A stretch of 34,085 nucleotides of DNA from Lachnospiraceae bacterium UBA6403 (GCA_002437435.1 DJPV01000035.1:63485-97569), one strand, 5' to 3'; positions 24,542-33,330 are shown, counted from the first letter of the stretch. Notes: generated from the letters alone by a model not told the origin. A program made the numbers and translations.

Positions 24542-27500
24542 ATGTACAAGTTAGGAATTGACATCGGTTCTACAACTGTAAAGGTTGTCGTTCTCGATGA
24601 TTCACACAAGATTTTATTTTCTGATTACAGAAGACACTACGCAAATATCAAAGAGACATTACAGGCTCTTATAAATGATGCAAAAGCCAAGCTTGGAGAT
24701 GTAGAAGTTACTCCTGCGATCACCGGTTCCGGCGGTCTTGCACTGGCAGAGGTTATCGGTGTTCCATTTACCCAGGAGGTAGTCTGCGTTTCCGAAGCAT
24801 TACAGGACTATGCTCCACAGACAGATGTTGCGATCGAACTTGGTGGTGAAGATGCCAAGATCATATATTTTACAAATGGAATCGAACAGCGTATGAATGG
24901 TGTATGTGCCGGTGGCACCGGTTCTTTCATCGACCAGATGGCGACTCTCCTTCAGACAGATGCCAGTGGTCTGAACAAATATGCAAAAGACTATGATACG
25001 ATCTACCCGATTGCTGCCCGCTGTGGTGTATTTGCCAAGACAGATATCCAGCCTCTGATCAATGAAGGTGCAACCAAGCCAAATCTGGCTGCTTCCATCT
25101 TCCAGGCTGTTGTCAACCAGACAATTTCCGGTCTTGCATGTGGTAAACCGATCAAAGGAAATGTTGCGTTCTTAGGTGGTCCGCTTCATTTTCTCCCGGA
25201 ACTGAAAAATGCATTTATCCGTACTCTGAATCTGACCGGGGATGCGATCATCGATCCGGATCATTCTCATCTTTTTGCTGCAACAGGTGCTGCCCTGAAT
25301 TCCAAACCGGAAGTATCAAGAACTCTCGGTGAACTTAGTCACTCCTTAGACGGCGAGTTACATATGGCTGAAAATGTACTTCGTCTTCCACCATTATTTA
25401 AAGACAAAGCTGACTACGAAGCATTCAAGGCAGAACACAATAAATATAAAGTAAAACGTGGTGATCTTGCTACATACAAAGGAAACTGTTTTATCGGTGT
25501 TGATGCCGGCTCTACAACCACCAAGGTTGCTCTTGTTGGTTCAAACGGTGAATTATTATACGACTTCTACAGTAGCAATAACGGAAGTCCGTTAAATACA
25601 ACGATCAAAGCAATCAAGGATATCTATTCCAAACTGCCGGAGGGTGCTGTCATTGCAGGTTCCTGCTCCACCGGATATGGTGAAGCTCTGATCAAGCAGG
25701 CACTTTCTCTTGATTTTGGTGAAGTAGAAACCATCGCCCATTATACCGCAGCAGCATTCTTTGATCCTGAAGTTGACTGTATCCTTGATATCGGTGGTCA
25801 GGATATGAAATGTATCAAGATCAAGAACAAAGTCGTAGATAATGTCATGTTAAATGAAGCATGTTCATCCGGCTGTGGTTCTTTCATTGAAACATTTGCC
25901 AAATCCTTAAATTATGATATTGCTGATTTTGCAAAGATCGCTACAACTGCCAAGACTCCTATCGACCTTGGTTCCAGATGTACGGTATTCATGAACTCAA
26001 AAGTAAAACAGGCACAGAAGGAAGGTGCATCCGTAGCTGATATCTCAGCCGGTCTTGCATATTCCGTTATTAAGAATGCGCTGTTAAAGGTTATCAAGCT
26101 GACTGATCCAAAGGATCTCGGTAAGAACATCGTCGTACAGGGTGGTACTTTCTACAACGATGCTGTCTTAAAAAGCTTCGAGGTGATCTCCGGCAGAACT
26201 GCCATCCGTCCTGATATCTCCGGTATCATGGGTGCTTTCGGTGCTGCTCTTATCGCCATGAATAAATATAAAGAAGGCTTCAAGACATCCATGCTGTCAA
26301 TCGATGAGATCAGCAAGCTGACTTATACGACTAACATGACCAGATGTAAGGGCTGTACCAACAACTGTCTGCTGACGGTCAACCATTTCTCAAATGGTAA
26401 GAACTTCATTACCGGAAACCGTTGCGAAAAGGGTGTTGGTCTTAAGAAGAATGCAGATAACATCCCGAATCTGTTCGAATACAAATTAAACAGGATCTTC
26501 GACTATACCCCACTTACCCCGGATATGGCAAAACGTGGTGTGATCGGTATCCCTCGTGTCCTGAATATGTATGAAAATTATCCATTCTGGTTTACTTTCC
26601 TGACAAAGCTTGGATTCTCGGTTGTACTTTCTCCAAAGTCATCCAGAGATATCTATAGTCTTGGTATCGAATCGATTCCAAGTGAATCAGAATGTTATCC
26701 GGCTAAGATATCACACGGACATGTTATGTGGCTGTTAAAGAACGGTATTACATCCATTTTCTACCCTTGTGTTCCATACGAAATGAATGAAACACCTGAA
26801 GCAAATAACCACTACAACTGCCCGATCGTTACATCCTATGCCGAAAATATCAAAAATAACATGGAAGAATTAAAGGATGACAAGATCACCTTTATCCGTC
26901 CTTTCGTTGCACTGGATAATGAACAGGCACTTGTCGATCGTATGTATCGTGAAATGAAGAAATACTACGATGTCACGACCGATGAGATCGCATCTGCTAT
27001 CCGTGCTGCATATGAAGAAGCAGAAAAGGTAAAGACCGATATCCGTGAAAAAGGTGAAGAAACTCTCCGATATATCGATGAACATGACATCCTTGGTATC
27101 GTCCTTGCAGGTCGTCCATATCATATCGACCCGGAGATCAACCACGGTCTTCCGGAACTGATCAACTCTTATAAGATCGCTGTTCTGACAGAAGATTCTG
27201 TTGCACATCTGGGACAGGTAGATCGTCCGCTTATCGTATCTGACCAGTGGATGTACCACTCCAGATTATATAAGGCAGCAAACTATGTTAAGACCTGTGA
27301 CAATCTGGAACTGATCCAGTTGAACTCCTTCGGCTGTGGTCTGGATGCTGTAACGACTGACTGTGTAAATGATATCCTGACCAAATCAGGAAAGATCTAT
27401 ACCGTTTTGAAGATCGATGAAGTAAGCAACCTTGGTGCTGCCAGAATCCGTATCCGTTCATTGATCAGTGCCGTTAATTCCAGAAAGGAACAGCACTATA

Positions 27501-28759
27501 AGACCTGCCCGTCAAGCAGTGCAATCAACCGAATCGAATTTACAAAGGATATGATGAAGGACTACACCGTTCTTGCACCTCAGATGTCACCGATCCATTT
27601 CAATCTGCTGGAATCTGCATTCAAGGTTATGGGACTTAATATTGAGATTCTCCCGGATGCAACCAAAGAAACGATCGATGTCGGATTAAAATATGTAAAT
27701 AACGATGCATGTTACCCATCTCTGATCGTTGTTGGTCAGTTGATGAGTGCCATTACATCCGGTAAATATGATGTAAATAAACTTGCAGTTATCATGAGCC
27801 AGACCGGTGGTGGCTGCCGTGCGACCAACTATGTAGGATTTATCAGACGTGCACTTGCAAAAGCGGGTTACGGTCAGATTCCTGTAATCGCATTATCGGC
27901 TCAGGGCTTTGAGAAGAACTCCGGTTTCCCTATCACCTTAAAGCTTGCAAAGCGGGCTATTCAGGCACTTGTCTATGGTGATGTCTTCATGCGTTGTCTT
28001 TACCGCACAAGACCATATGAGAAAGAACCGGGATCTGCAAATGCGCTCCATGAGAAATGGGAAAAGATCTGTAAGAAGACACTGGAAGAAACAGGAAGCA
28101 CAGCAAGATTTAAAAAGAATATCAACGGAATCGTACATGACTTCGATACTCTCCCACTTCTTGACATCAAGAAACCAAGAGTTGGTATCGTTGGAGAGAT
28201 CCTTGTAAAGTTCCTTCCATCCGCCAACAACCATCTGGTTGATCTGCTGGAATCAGAAGGTGCTGAAGCTGTTATGCCGGATCTGCTCGATTTCTTCATG
28301 TACTGCTTCTATAATAATAATTATAAATATGAATACCTTGGTAAAACACACAAAGGTGCGATCATTGGAAATGCAGCTATCTCACTTCTTGAGCATATGA
28401 GAAAGCCTGCAACCGATGCCTTAAAGGCAAGCAAACGTTTTGATCCTCCTACTCCGATTAGCCATCTTGCTGAATACGCAAGACCATTTGTATCCATCGG
28501 TAATCAGACTGGTGAAGGCTGGTTCTTAACAGGTGAAATGATTGAACTGATCAACAGCGGCGCTGCAAATATCGTCTGCGCACAGCCATTTGCCTGTCTG
28601 CCAAACCACATTGTCGGCAAGGGTGTTATCAAGCATCTGCGTGAGGCATATCCTGATGCCAATATCGTGGCAGTTGACTACGATCCTGGTGCATCCGAAG
28701 TTAACCAGATCAACCGTATTAAGCTGATGCTGGCGGCCGCCAACAAAAAACTCCGGTAA
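24542..28759 (+). CDS. Large acyl-CoA dehydratase activase (BcrAD/BadFG ATPase duplicated, DUF2229 and HgdB-like regions)
   Basis: A 1405-residue protein of the 2-hydroxyacyl-CoA dehydratase activase superfamily. Two ASKHA ATPase domains follow each other: [12 protein letters not shown] (near 4) and [14 protein letters not shown] (near 317). Each has the cysteine pair that holds a [4Fe-4S] cluster in HgdC dimers: [18 protein letters not shown] in the first and [18 protein letters not shown] in the second. A Cys-rich knot (CKGCTNNC...GNRCEKG, about 600-632) is followed by a DUF2229-type region ([30 protein letters not shown]) and further dehydratase-like Cys motifs ([18 protein letters not shown]). 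ATG chosen 8 nt after AGGA. No dehydratase subunits lie nearby. Codons favour GGT, ATC and TTC, suggesting high expression. Confidence 0.93.
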   Translation: MYKLGIDIGSTTVKVVVLDDSHKILFSDYRRHYANIKETLQALINDAKAKLGDVEVTPAITGSGGLALAEVIGVPFTQEVVCVSEALQDYAPQTDVAIELGGEDAKIIYFTNGIEQRMNGVCAGGTGSFIDQMATLLQTDASGLNKYAKDYDTIYPIAARCGVFAKTDIQPLINEGATKPNLAASIFQAVVNQTISGLACGKPIKGNVAFLGGPLHFLPELKNAFIRTLNLTGDAIIDPDHSHLFAATGAALNSKPEVSRTLGELSHSLDGELHMAENVLRLPPLFKDKADYEAFKAEHNKYKVKRGDLATYKGNCFIGVDAGSTTTKVALVGSNGELLYDFYSSNNGSPLNTTIKAIKDIYSKLPEGAVIAGSCSTGYGEALIKQALSLDFGEVETIAHYTAAAFFDPEVDCILDIGGQDMKCIKIKNKVVDNVMLNEACSSGCGSFIETFAKSLNYDIADFAKIATTAKTPIDLGSRCTVFMNSKVKQAQKEGASVADISAGLAYSVIKNALLKVIKLTDPKDLGKNIVVQGGTFYNDAVLKSFEVISGRTAIRPDISGIMGAFGAALIAMNKYKEGFKTSMLSIDEISKLTYTTNMTRCKGCTNNCLLTVNHFSNGKNFITGNRCEKGVGLKKNADNIPNLFEYKLNRIFDYTPLTPDMAKRGVIGIPRVLNMYENYPFWFTFLTKLGFSVVLSPKSSRDIYSLGIESIPSESECYPAKISHGHVMWLLKNGITSIFYPCVPYEMNETPEANNHYNCPIVTSYAENIKNNMEELKDDKITFIRPFVALDNEQALVDRMYREMKKYYDVTTDEIASAIRAAYEEAEKVKTDIREKGEETLRYIDEHDILGIVLAGRPYHIDPEINHGLPELINSYKIAVLTEDSVAHLGQVDRPLIVSDQWMYHSRLYKAANYVKTCDNLELIQLNSFGCGLDAVTTDCVNDILTKSGKIYTVLKIDEVSNLGAARIRIRSLISAVNSRKEQHYKTCPSSSAINRIEFTKDMMKDYTVLAPQMSPIHFNLLESAFKVMGLNIEILPDATKETIDVGLKYVNNDACYPSLIVVGQLMSAITSGKYDVNKLAVIMSQTGGGCRATNYVGFIRRALAKAGYGQIPVIALSAQGFEKNSGFPITLKLAKRAIQALVYGDVFMRCLYRTRPYEKEPGSANALHEKWEKICKKTLEETGSTARFKKNINGIVHDFDTLPLLDIKKPRVGIVGEILVKFLPSANNHLVDLLESEGAEAVMPDLLDFFMYCFYNNNYKYEYLGKTHKGAIIGNAAISLLEHMRKPATDALKASKRFDPPTPISHLAEYARPFVSIGNQTGEGWFLTGEMIELINSGAANIVCAQPFACLPNHIVGKGVIKHLREAYPDANIVAVDYDPGASEVNQINRIKLMLAAANKKLR

Positions 28760-28962
28760 CAAAATACATGCAGTTATAGCTTATGATAAAAAAACAGCTA
28801 CATATATCCTCTATTCCGCAGATCACTTGCGTTCTGTTTTTCACGTAGCGGTACTAAATTCACCGCTTTCGCGGTTCATTAAGGACCGACGTGAAAAAAG
28901 GTCTGCTTCATAGAGATATTGTAGCTGTTTTCTTTTACTCTTTTTTCTGCATGTATTTTGTT
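28758..28962. repeat. Outer 16-bp inverted repeat enclosing structured element copy 1
   Basis: AACAAAATACATGCAG (28758-28773) and CTGCATGTATTTTGTT (28947-28962) are perfect reverse complements flanking copy 1. The left arm begins in the activase stop codon. With copy 1 inside, nearly the whole 205-bp stretch can fold as one long branched hairpin. Confidence 0.8.
28791..28931 (-). ncRNA. Structured element copy 1 (candidate non-coding RNA or MITE-like hairpin)
   Basis: The ends form a 22-bp stem (AAAACAGCTACA paired with TGTAGCTGTTTT, continuing through ATATC and TCTAT) with two single-base bulges. Inside, in order, are a CAGA(C/T)C helix, a 10-bp helix CACGT with a T/A run (TTTTTCACGT with ACGTGAAAAA), a 4-bp CGGT/ACCG helix, a symmetric 9/9 internal loop, and a terminal hairpin which on the minus strand is ACCGC-GAAA-GCGGT, a GNRA tetraloop. 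The strand is inferred from that loop and from G-U pairs; copy 2 lies 182 bp away. On the minus strand the outer stem is followed by seven T, so it could also terminate transcription. Confidence 0.6.
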
Positions 28963-28970
28963 CTTATAGA

Positions 28971-29116
28971 AAGATAAAACCACATATACCATCTATTACA
29001 CAGATCACTTGCGTTCTGTTTTTCACGTAACGGTACTAAATTCACCGCTTTCGCAGTTCATTAAGGACCGACGTGAAAAAAGGTCTGTTCCATAGAGGTA
29101 CATGTGGTTTTATCTT
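28971..29116 (-). ncRNA. Structured element copy 2 (tandem copy of the same element)
   Basis: The core is identical to copy 1 apart from single changes, while the outer stem is different in sequence but still self-complementary: AAGATAAAACCACAT pairs with ATGTGGTTTTATCTT and continues through TACC and TCTAT, with one mismatch (a G-U pair on the minus strand) and one bulge. The core change C to U in the tetraloop helix makes a U-G pair on the minus strand, and the pair next to the CAGACC helix changes from G-C in copy 1 to A-T here. These compensated differences show that structure is kept. It ends 35 bp before the MATE gene stop. Confidence 0.6.
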
Positions 29117-29151
29117 ATTTACGAATATATCTGTCCAAACAGGCAGATATT

Positions 29152-30483
29152 TCAGATTTTCTGCTTTTTCTTCAGGATCATGAATGCGATCAGGCATATG
29201 ATGATTGAGAGCATGGAGCCTGCCGGGGCTGCCCAGCCCATCGGATACAGGGTATCGGGGAAATAACGGGATGCAAGGAAGGCTCCCGGCACACGCATAC
29301 ATACAATGGACAATACATTATGTAAGAATGAGATTCCAGATAAGCCATATGCACAGAAATAACCACTGAAACAAAAATGGATACCTGCTAATATTGTATC
29401 CCAGATATAAGACCGCAGATACTGGTCGCCAAGTCTTATGACTGCTCCATTATCAGAAAACATACCGACAATATTACTGCCTGTAAACTGTATGATAACA
29501 GATACAATAATTCCGAATCCTACCGCTATACAGATCGCATAACGAAGCGTTGCTGCTGCACGCTCCTTTTTCTTTGCACCAATGTTCTGTGCGGAAAGTG
29601 CTGATACTGTCGAAAGCATCGTGGATGGCACAAGGAATACCACACCGATGATCTTCTCTACAATTCCGACAGCCGCCGCATCATTCAAGCCTCTGCGGTT
29701 TGCAATTATTGTGATCACGATAAAAGCGATCTGGATAAAGCCATCCTGCAATGCAACCGGAATACCGATCTTTAATATCTGTCCCATCGTTCCTGCATTT
29801 GGCTTCAAATCCTTCTTCGCAAGAGAGATACCGGTCTGTTTCTTTATAATTACTGCAAGTGCTATCACCACACTGATCGTCTGTGCTATCGTCGTTCCAA
29901 GTGCCGCTCCGGCTGCTCCCATATGAAAAGCCCCGATAAACAGATAGTCCAGTATGATATTTGCCGCACACGCGATCGCAATAAAATACATCGGAGTTTT
30001 GGAATCTCCCATTCCACGAAAGATCGAACTGATAATATTATAAGCTGTAATAAATGGAATACCAATAAAGCAGATTGTCAGATAAGTTGCTGTTTCTGAT
30101 ACTGCTTTTGCCGGTGTCGACATAACCGCCACGATCGGATTAACCAGGAATAACCATAAAGCAGTACATATCACCGATACGCCCATGAACAACGTGATCG
30201 TATTTCCCACCGTCTTTGATACTTCACCGGAATGTTTTGCACCTACTGCCTTTCCGATCGTAACCGTTGATCCCATCGCAAGTCCAACGATCATAACCGT
30301 GAGCATATGCATCACCTGACTGCCTACAGATACGGCTGTTATATTGGCAACACCATTAAACTGCCCTATAATAAATAAATCTGCCATACCATATAATGTC
30401 TGCAAAAAGTAAGACAGCAGATATGGTAATGAAAAATATATAATATTTTTAAATATACTTCCCGTTGTTAAATCTCGTTCCAT
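29152..30483 (-). CDS. MATE family efflux transporter
   Basis: A 443-residue, twelve-helix transporter of the MATE (MatE/DinF) family, exporting drugs or metabolites by cation antiport; the substrate cannot be told. Signatures include ERDLTTGSIFKNIIYFSLPYLL at the start, LQTLYGMADLFIIGQFNG, VGLAMGSTVTIGKAVGAKH in helix 2-3, GIPFITAYNIISSIFRGMGDSKTP, and the second-half repeat GIPVALQDGFIQIAF and VGIVEKIIGVVFLVPSTMLSTVSALSAQNIGA. The ATG at 30483 is preferred as homologues start MERDLT; a TTG 11 codons upstream is possible, and neither has a clear ribosome binding site. It lies downstream of hisF with a gap of about 90 bp. Confidence 0.93.
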   Translation of the reverse strand: MERDLTTGSIFKNIIYFSLPYLLSYFLQTLYGMADLFIIGQFNGVANITAVSVGSQVMHMLTVMIVGLAMGSTVTIGKAVGAKHSGEVSKTVGNTITLFMGVSVICTALWLFLVNPIVAVMSTPAKAVSETATYLTICFIGIPFITAYNIISSIFRGMGDSKTPMYFIAIACAANIILDYLFIGAFHMGAAGAALGTTIAQTISVVIALAVIIKKQTGISLAKKDLKPNAGTMGQILKIGIPVALQDGFIQIAFIVITIIANRRGLNDAAAVGIVEKIIGVVFLVPSTMLSTVSALSAQNIGAKKKERAAATLRYAICIAVGFGIIVSVIIQFTGSNIVGMFSDNGAVIRLGDQYLRSYIWDTILAGIHFCFSGYFCAYGLSGISFLHNVLSIVCMRVPGAFLASRYFPDTLYPMGWAAPAGSMLSIIICLIAFMILKKKQKI

Positions 30484-30574
30484 TTTTTCTTGTAATCTTT
30501 CTTTCGTGTAGTCCAAAATTTGAAATCAAAGATCATACTTTAACTTCCATAGAAATTTTCTCTATATCAGTATT

Positions 30575-31336
30575 TTACATCATCCGCATAGGGATGCCAC
30601 GTTCACTTAAATACTTCTTCAGATCTGAAATCTCAAGCTCTTTATAATGGAATAATGATGCCGCAAGTGCAGCTTCTGCTTTTCCCTCTGTCAGCGCATC
30701 GTAGAAGTGTTCTTTGGTTCCTGCTCCACCGGAAGCAATAACCGGCACATTTACATTCTCTGCAATCGTTCTGGTAAGGTCGATATCGTATCCGGCTTTC
30801 GTGCCATCACAATCCATACTGGTAAGAAGAATTTCTCCTGCACCGAGTTCAACTGCTTTCATTGCCCATTCTACTGCATCGATGCCGCAGTCAATTCTTC
30901 CACCATGTTTGAAGATATTCCAGCCACCATCCGGCCGTCTCTTTGCATCAATGGCAAGAACCACGCACTGACTTCCGAACTTATCAGCCGCTTCTGCGAT
31001 CAGATTCGGATTGTCGATCGCTGCCGAATTTACTGATACCTTATCTGCTCCCTCGCGGAGAATGGCTTTGAAATCATCAACGGTACGGATACCACCGCCA
31101 ACCGTAAATGGAATAAAGATCGTCTCTGCCACACGTCTGACCATATCTACTACAATATTTCTCTGATCAGAGGATGCTGTGATATCTAGGAATACAAGCT
31201 CGTCCGCACCAGCTTTATCATAAGCTGAAGCAACCTGAACCGGGTCTCCGGCATCTACCAGATTTACAAAATTAATACCCTTTACAACACGTCCGTTTTT
31301 CACATCCAGACATGGAATAATTCTCTTTGTATGCAT
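30575..31336 (-). CDS. hisF: Imidazole glycerol phosphate synthase subunit HisF
   Basis: HisF is the cyclase half of IGP synthase, using ammonia from HisH to make imidazole glycerol phosphate and AICAR in histidine synthesis. The 253-residue TIM barrel begins [23 protein letters not shown] (catalytic D11) and has [58 protein letters not shown] (catalytic D130 region) and VIASGGAG. Length and motifs are normal. It starts 2 bp after the hisH stop, so the two subunits are made from one transcript. No other his genes lie in the window. Confidence 0.97.
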   Translation of the reverse strand: MHTKRIIPCLDVKNGRVVKGINFVNLVDAGDPVQVASAYDKAGADELVFLDITASSDQRNIVVDMVRRVAETIFIPFTVGGGIRTVDDFKAILREGADKVSVNSAAIDNPNLIAEAADKFGSQCVVLAIDAKRRPDGGWNIFKHGGRIDCGIDAVEWAMKAVELGAGEILLTSMDCDGTKAGYDIDLTRTIAENVNVPVIASGGAGTKEHFYDALTEGKAEAALAASLFHYKELEISDLKKYLSERGIPMRMM

Positions 31337-31338
31337 GA

Positions 31339-31950
31339 TTACGCCTCCAATTCTATGAAATTCTTCAGGATCTGAAGTCCAACGGTTGAACTTTTCTCCG
31401 GATGGAACTGGCAGGCAAATACATTGCCATGTTCGATCGAAGCATGAATATTCGTTGAGTAAAATGTGGATGCAGCTACATCTTCCTCATGATCTGCCTT
31501 CAGATAATACGAATGAACGAAATATACATATGGATGTTCCGGAAGTCCTTTAAATAACCGTGCTTTCGGATTGATATCAAGTGAATTCCATCCAATCTGT
31601 GGAATCTTAAGTCCCAGTGCATCCGGAATCCTGAGGATCTGTCCATCTACGATTCCCAGTCCTGTTACTCCCGGTGTCTCCTCGCTTGTCTTAAATAATA
31701 ACTGAAGTCCAAGACAGATACCAAGAAATGGCTTACCGGAATCAACGACATCATAAATAACATTTTTCAATCCATATTCATTGATCTTTCCCATTGCATC
31801 GCCAAAACTTCCAACGCCCGGAAGAATGACTCTGGAACTGTCCATAATGACATCCCTGTCTCTTGTAATTATGGCTTCTTCGCCAAGAAATTGTACGGCT
31901 TTTTCGACGCTTTTGATGTTACCTGCATCGTAATCAATAATCGCTATCAT
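31339..31950 (-). CDS. hisH: Imidazole glycerol phosphate synthase glutamine amidotransferase subunit HisH
   Basis: HisH hydrolyses glutamine and channels ammonia to HisF. The 203-residue class I glutamine amidotransferase has [19 protein letters not shown] at the start, the oxyanion region [12 protein letters not shown], the nucleophile elbow [13 protein letters not shown] (Cys near 80), and the His/Glu of the triad in [16 protein letters not shown]. The ATG at 31950 has AAGGA 9 nt upstream and fits homologues; a TTG six codons earlier would place the ribosome binding site inside the gene. It is first in the hisH-hisF pair and has its own promoter. Confidence 0.97.
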   Translation of the reverse strand: MIAIIDYDAGNIKSVEKAVQFLGEEAIITRDRDVIMDSSRVILPGVGSFGDAMGKINEYGLKNVIYDVVDSGKPFLGICLGLQLLFKTSEETPGVTGLGIVDGQILRIPDALGLKIPQIGWNSLDINPKARLFKGLPEHPYVYFVHSYYLKADHEEDVAASTFYSTNIHASIEHGNVFACQFHPEKSSTVGLQILKNFIELEA

Positions 31951-32008
31951 TTGTCTATTTCCTTTCAAATCAGGTATAAATCATCCTTTATGAGCAATGA
32001 CTTTCACT

Positions 32009-32037
32009 ATTATATCACACCAAAAGTACAGTGTCTA
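32009..32037 (-). promoter_or_regulatory. Sigma-A type promoter of hisH-hisF
   Basis: On the minus strand, TAGACA (32037-32032) and a consensus TATAAT (32014-32009) are separated by 17 bp. The leader of about 50 nt is too short for a T-box or attenuator. Confidence 0.65.
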
Positions 32038-32067
32038 ATCACTCTATATATTAACTTTTTCTTTTTA

Positions 32068-32096
32068 TTGAACATTTGTTCTATTTATGTTATACT
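32068..32096 (+). promoter_or_regulatory. Sigma-A type promoter of the holin-like toxin mRNA
   Basis: TTGAAC (32068-32073) and TATACT (32091-32096) are separated by 17 bp. Start would be near 32103, giving a 5'UTR of about 77 nt. Confidence 0.7.
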
Positions 32097-32179
32097 ATTG
32101 ATGTATAATTGAAAAGAACGCAGGATGTGATGTTCCGATTATTAGATGCCCTCTAGTTTATAAAGGAGGGTGATGCCCT

Positions 32180-32266
32180 ATGAACACGCTTGAAGTTTTA
32201 ACTTTAGTGCTAGTAATTTTTGCGGCTCTGTCTTACATAGACAATCATAATAATAAAAAGAAATAG
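32180..32266 (+). CDS. Putative holin-like toxin of a type I toxin-antitoxin system (TxpA-like)
   Basis: A 28-residue peptide, MNTLEVLTLVLVIFAALSYI followed by DNHNNKKK: a short polar start, one hydrophobic helix, and a basic tail. This is the pattern of the small putative holin-like toxins of Firmicutes (TxpA/BsrG-like, type I), which damage the membrane when overproduced. AAAGGAGGG (32162-32170) lies 9 nt before the ATG. The 5'UTR bases CCCTC (32149-32153) can pair with GAGGG of the Shine-Dalgarno (32166-32170), limiting translation. The mRNA has its own promoter, a 3'UTR of about 130 nt and an intrinsic terminator, and an antisense RNA overlaps its 3' end, the expected type I layout. Confidence 0.8.
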   Translation: MNTLEVLTLVLVIFAALSYIDNHNNKKK

Positions 32267-32302
32267 CATCCTCTACGGCTCAATGTGAAGAATGCTATTC
32301 TT
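32255..32302 (-). terminator. Intrinsic terminator of the antisense RNA
   Basis: AAGAAATAGCAT (32258-32269) pairs with ATGCTATTCTT (32292-32302) with one bulged A, and on the minus strand the stem is followed by a T-rich tract (TTTTTATTATT). It overlaps the last codons of the toxin gene, so the antisense RNA ends within the toxin reading frame. Confidence 0.7.
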
Positions 32303-32319
32303 TATAGTTTCATTTTACT

Positions 32320-32338
32320 GAGGGCAAATCGGAATCAC
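32320..32338 (+). promoter_or_regulatory. 3'UTR segment complementary to the toxin 5'UTR
   Basis: Bases 32320-32338 (GAGGGCAAATCGGAATCAC) pair over all 19 nt with three blocks of the 5'UTR: TGCCCTC (32147-32153), TCCGATT (32134-32140) and GTGAT (32127-32131), with loops of 6 and 2 nt in the 5'UTR. The same 3' segment can alternatively form a local hairpin (AATCGGA with TCCGATT at about 32339-32346) or pair with the antisense RNA. Confidence 0.6.
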
Positions 32339-32360
32339 ATCCGATTCTCTTTCTAAGTAG

Positions 32361-32389
32361 ATTATATACTAGGGCATTTGTTTTTTCAA
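32361..32389 (-). promoter_or_regulatory. Promoter of the antisense RNA
   Basis: On the minus strand, TTGAAA (32389-32384) and TATAAT (32366-32361) are separated by exactly 17 bp. It is embedded in the terminator of the toxin mRNA, so the two convergent transcripts fully overlap in this region. Confidence 0.75.
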
Positions 32390-32401
32390 GTGCCCTTTTT
32401 T
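32371..32401 (+). terminator. Intrinsic terminator of the toxin mRNA
   Basis: AGGGCATTTG (32371-32380) pairs with CAAGTGCCCT (32387-32396), 10 bp with one G-U pair and a T6 loop, followed by TTTTT (32397-32401). Confidence 0.85.
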
Positions 32402-32467
32402 ATCATCCTATGAATTTTATTTCTTTGCGTTTTGTTGTTTCTAAACTCAAGACGATTGTATGAAATC

Positions 32468-33330
32468 TTACTCTCTTTTCTTTAACTTATACATTCTATT
32501 CTTATTTTCACCAATTGGTTCAACATCGTCCATTTTTGAAAGAATTACTCGTGTTCTTTCTGGACTTAATCCTACTACTAATGAAATATCTCTGGCACTC
32601 ACGAATTCATTGTATTTTAAAAATTTCCTTATCTTCTCACGATGTACTTCTGTTTTTTTTATTTGTTTTTTATCGTTTATTTTTATCGTTTGTTTTTTAT
32701 CGTTTGTTTTTATCGTTTGTTTTTTTGCGAACTCAAGTGATAAACGAGTTCTATCCGGATTATAACTTTCCTCTACAATAGGTCAGCCCAGCCTTCATTT
32801 TCCCAAACCTGATATATATCTGGGATGCCACTTCCGGCTCTTTCTCCAATACCAATCATATTAAACATTTTCATTAAAGTCTTATTTCTTGGATCTGAAA
32901 TACCGCCGCGAAGCATCTGTTTCTTTCCAGTACGAATACTACCGGGATTCTCAATAACCAGCCTGTCCTCTTCCTTTTTTATCACAACTCCACAAGGTAA
33001 AAAGTAATCTGTATTTACCAGGCAATTAACCAACGCCTCTCGAACAGCCTTATGAACCGGTGTATCATCAATTCTTGTGATTCCTTCCAACTTAAAAGGT
33101 TTCTTAATATCCTTTGCTATCTTGCTATTCACTCTAAAAAAGAAATCAAAAACATTACCTGACCAATCTCCGGAACTTGATTGAAGACGATCTGTCCATC
33201 GGATAGTAGGATCAAGCATTTCTCTGTAATCCAAAAAATACTCCGGGAACTCTCTCACGATATGATATTCTTCTCCAAACATAAGCAGACCTGCCGTCGT
33301 AGGATGTTATTTACCATCCTCTCCATACTT
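32468..33330 (-). pseudogene. Decayed AlbA_2/ATP-binding regulator (RecG-related HTH family) remnant
   Basis: The largest open piece (32773-33282, 169 codons) has family blocks: FGEEYHIVREFPEYFLDYRE, TDRLQSSSGDWSGNVFDFFFRV, HKAVREALVNCLVNTDY and the GHKL-type ATPase end GGISDPRNKTLMKMF and GERAGSGIPDIYQVWENEGW. At both ends it is broken. Upstream, the frame continues in homologous sequence (EDGK then HPTTAGLL) across a TAA stop (33307-33309) where homologues have Tyr. Downstream, after GWAD, one lost base shifts the frame; the other frame continues PIVEESYNPDRTRLSLEF, a lysine-rich repeat, and a winged-helix end (VSARDISLVVGLSPERTRVILSKM) to a stop at 32468. The N-terminal AlbA domain is missing. 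A non-functional remnant is most likely. Confidence 0.82.
32665..32722 (-). repeat. Short tandem repeat in the remnant gene
   Basis: TATCGTTT occurs four times at 13-14 bp spacing (32671, 32684, 32698, 32711). In the restored frame it encodes repeats of QTIK(T/I)NDKK, a flexible linker between the ATPase and winged-helix parts. The A/T-rich repeat is prone to slippage. Confidence 0.7.

Larger units (their letters stand above)
32255..32354 (-). ncRNA. Antisense RNA antitoxin (RatA-like), about 100 nt
   Basis: A minus-strand transcript is predicted from a near-perfect promoter (TTGAAA-17-TATAAT, 32389-32361), with initiation near 32354 and an intrinsic terminator at 32302-32255. It would be fully complementary to the toxin mRNA 3'UTR and to the last few codons, and has a 5' hairpin AATCGGA/TCCGATT. 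In known type I systems such as txpA/RatA, pairing of this kind leads to mRNA decay or blocks toxin synthesis. The ends are predicted, not measured. Confidence 0.7.

Noticed and set aside
28758..29117. CRISPR array or integron attC sites
   Set aside because: Only two copies, long branched structure, no spacers of constant length, and no cas or integrase genes in the window.
29042..29302. Minus-strand 86-codon frame across structured element copy 2
   Set aside because: It overlaps the MATE gene end in another frame and the structured element; composition looks random.
32665..32722. TATCGTTT repeats as origin iterons
   Set aside because: They lie within a coding remnant where they encode a family-typical lysine-rich linker, and no replication gene is nearby.
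32460..32765. Plus-strand hydrophobic reading frame (about 101 codons)
   Set aside because: It is the antisense of the lysine-rich repeat and winged-helix part of the regulator remnant; the hydrophobic look comes from T-rich complement of AAA codons.
32773..32785. Programmed frameshift in the AlbA/ATPase gene
   Set aside because: There is no slippery heptamer at the shift, and a nonsense codon and a missing N-terminus also break the gene, so decay is simpler.
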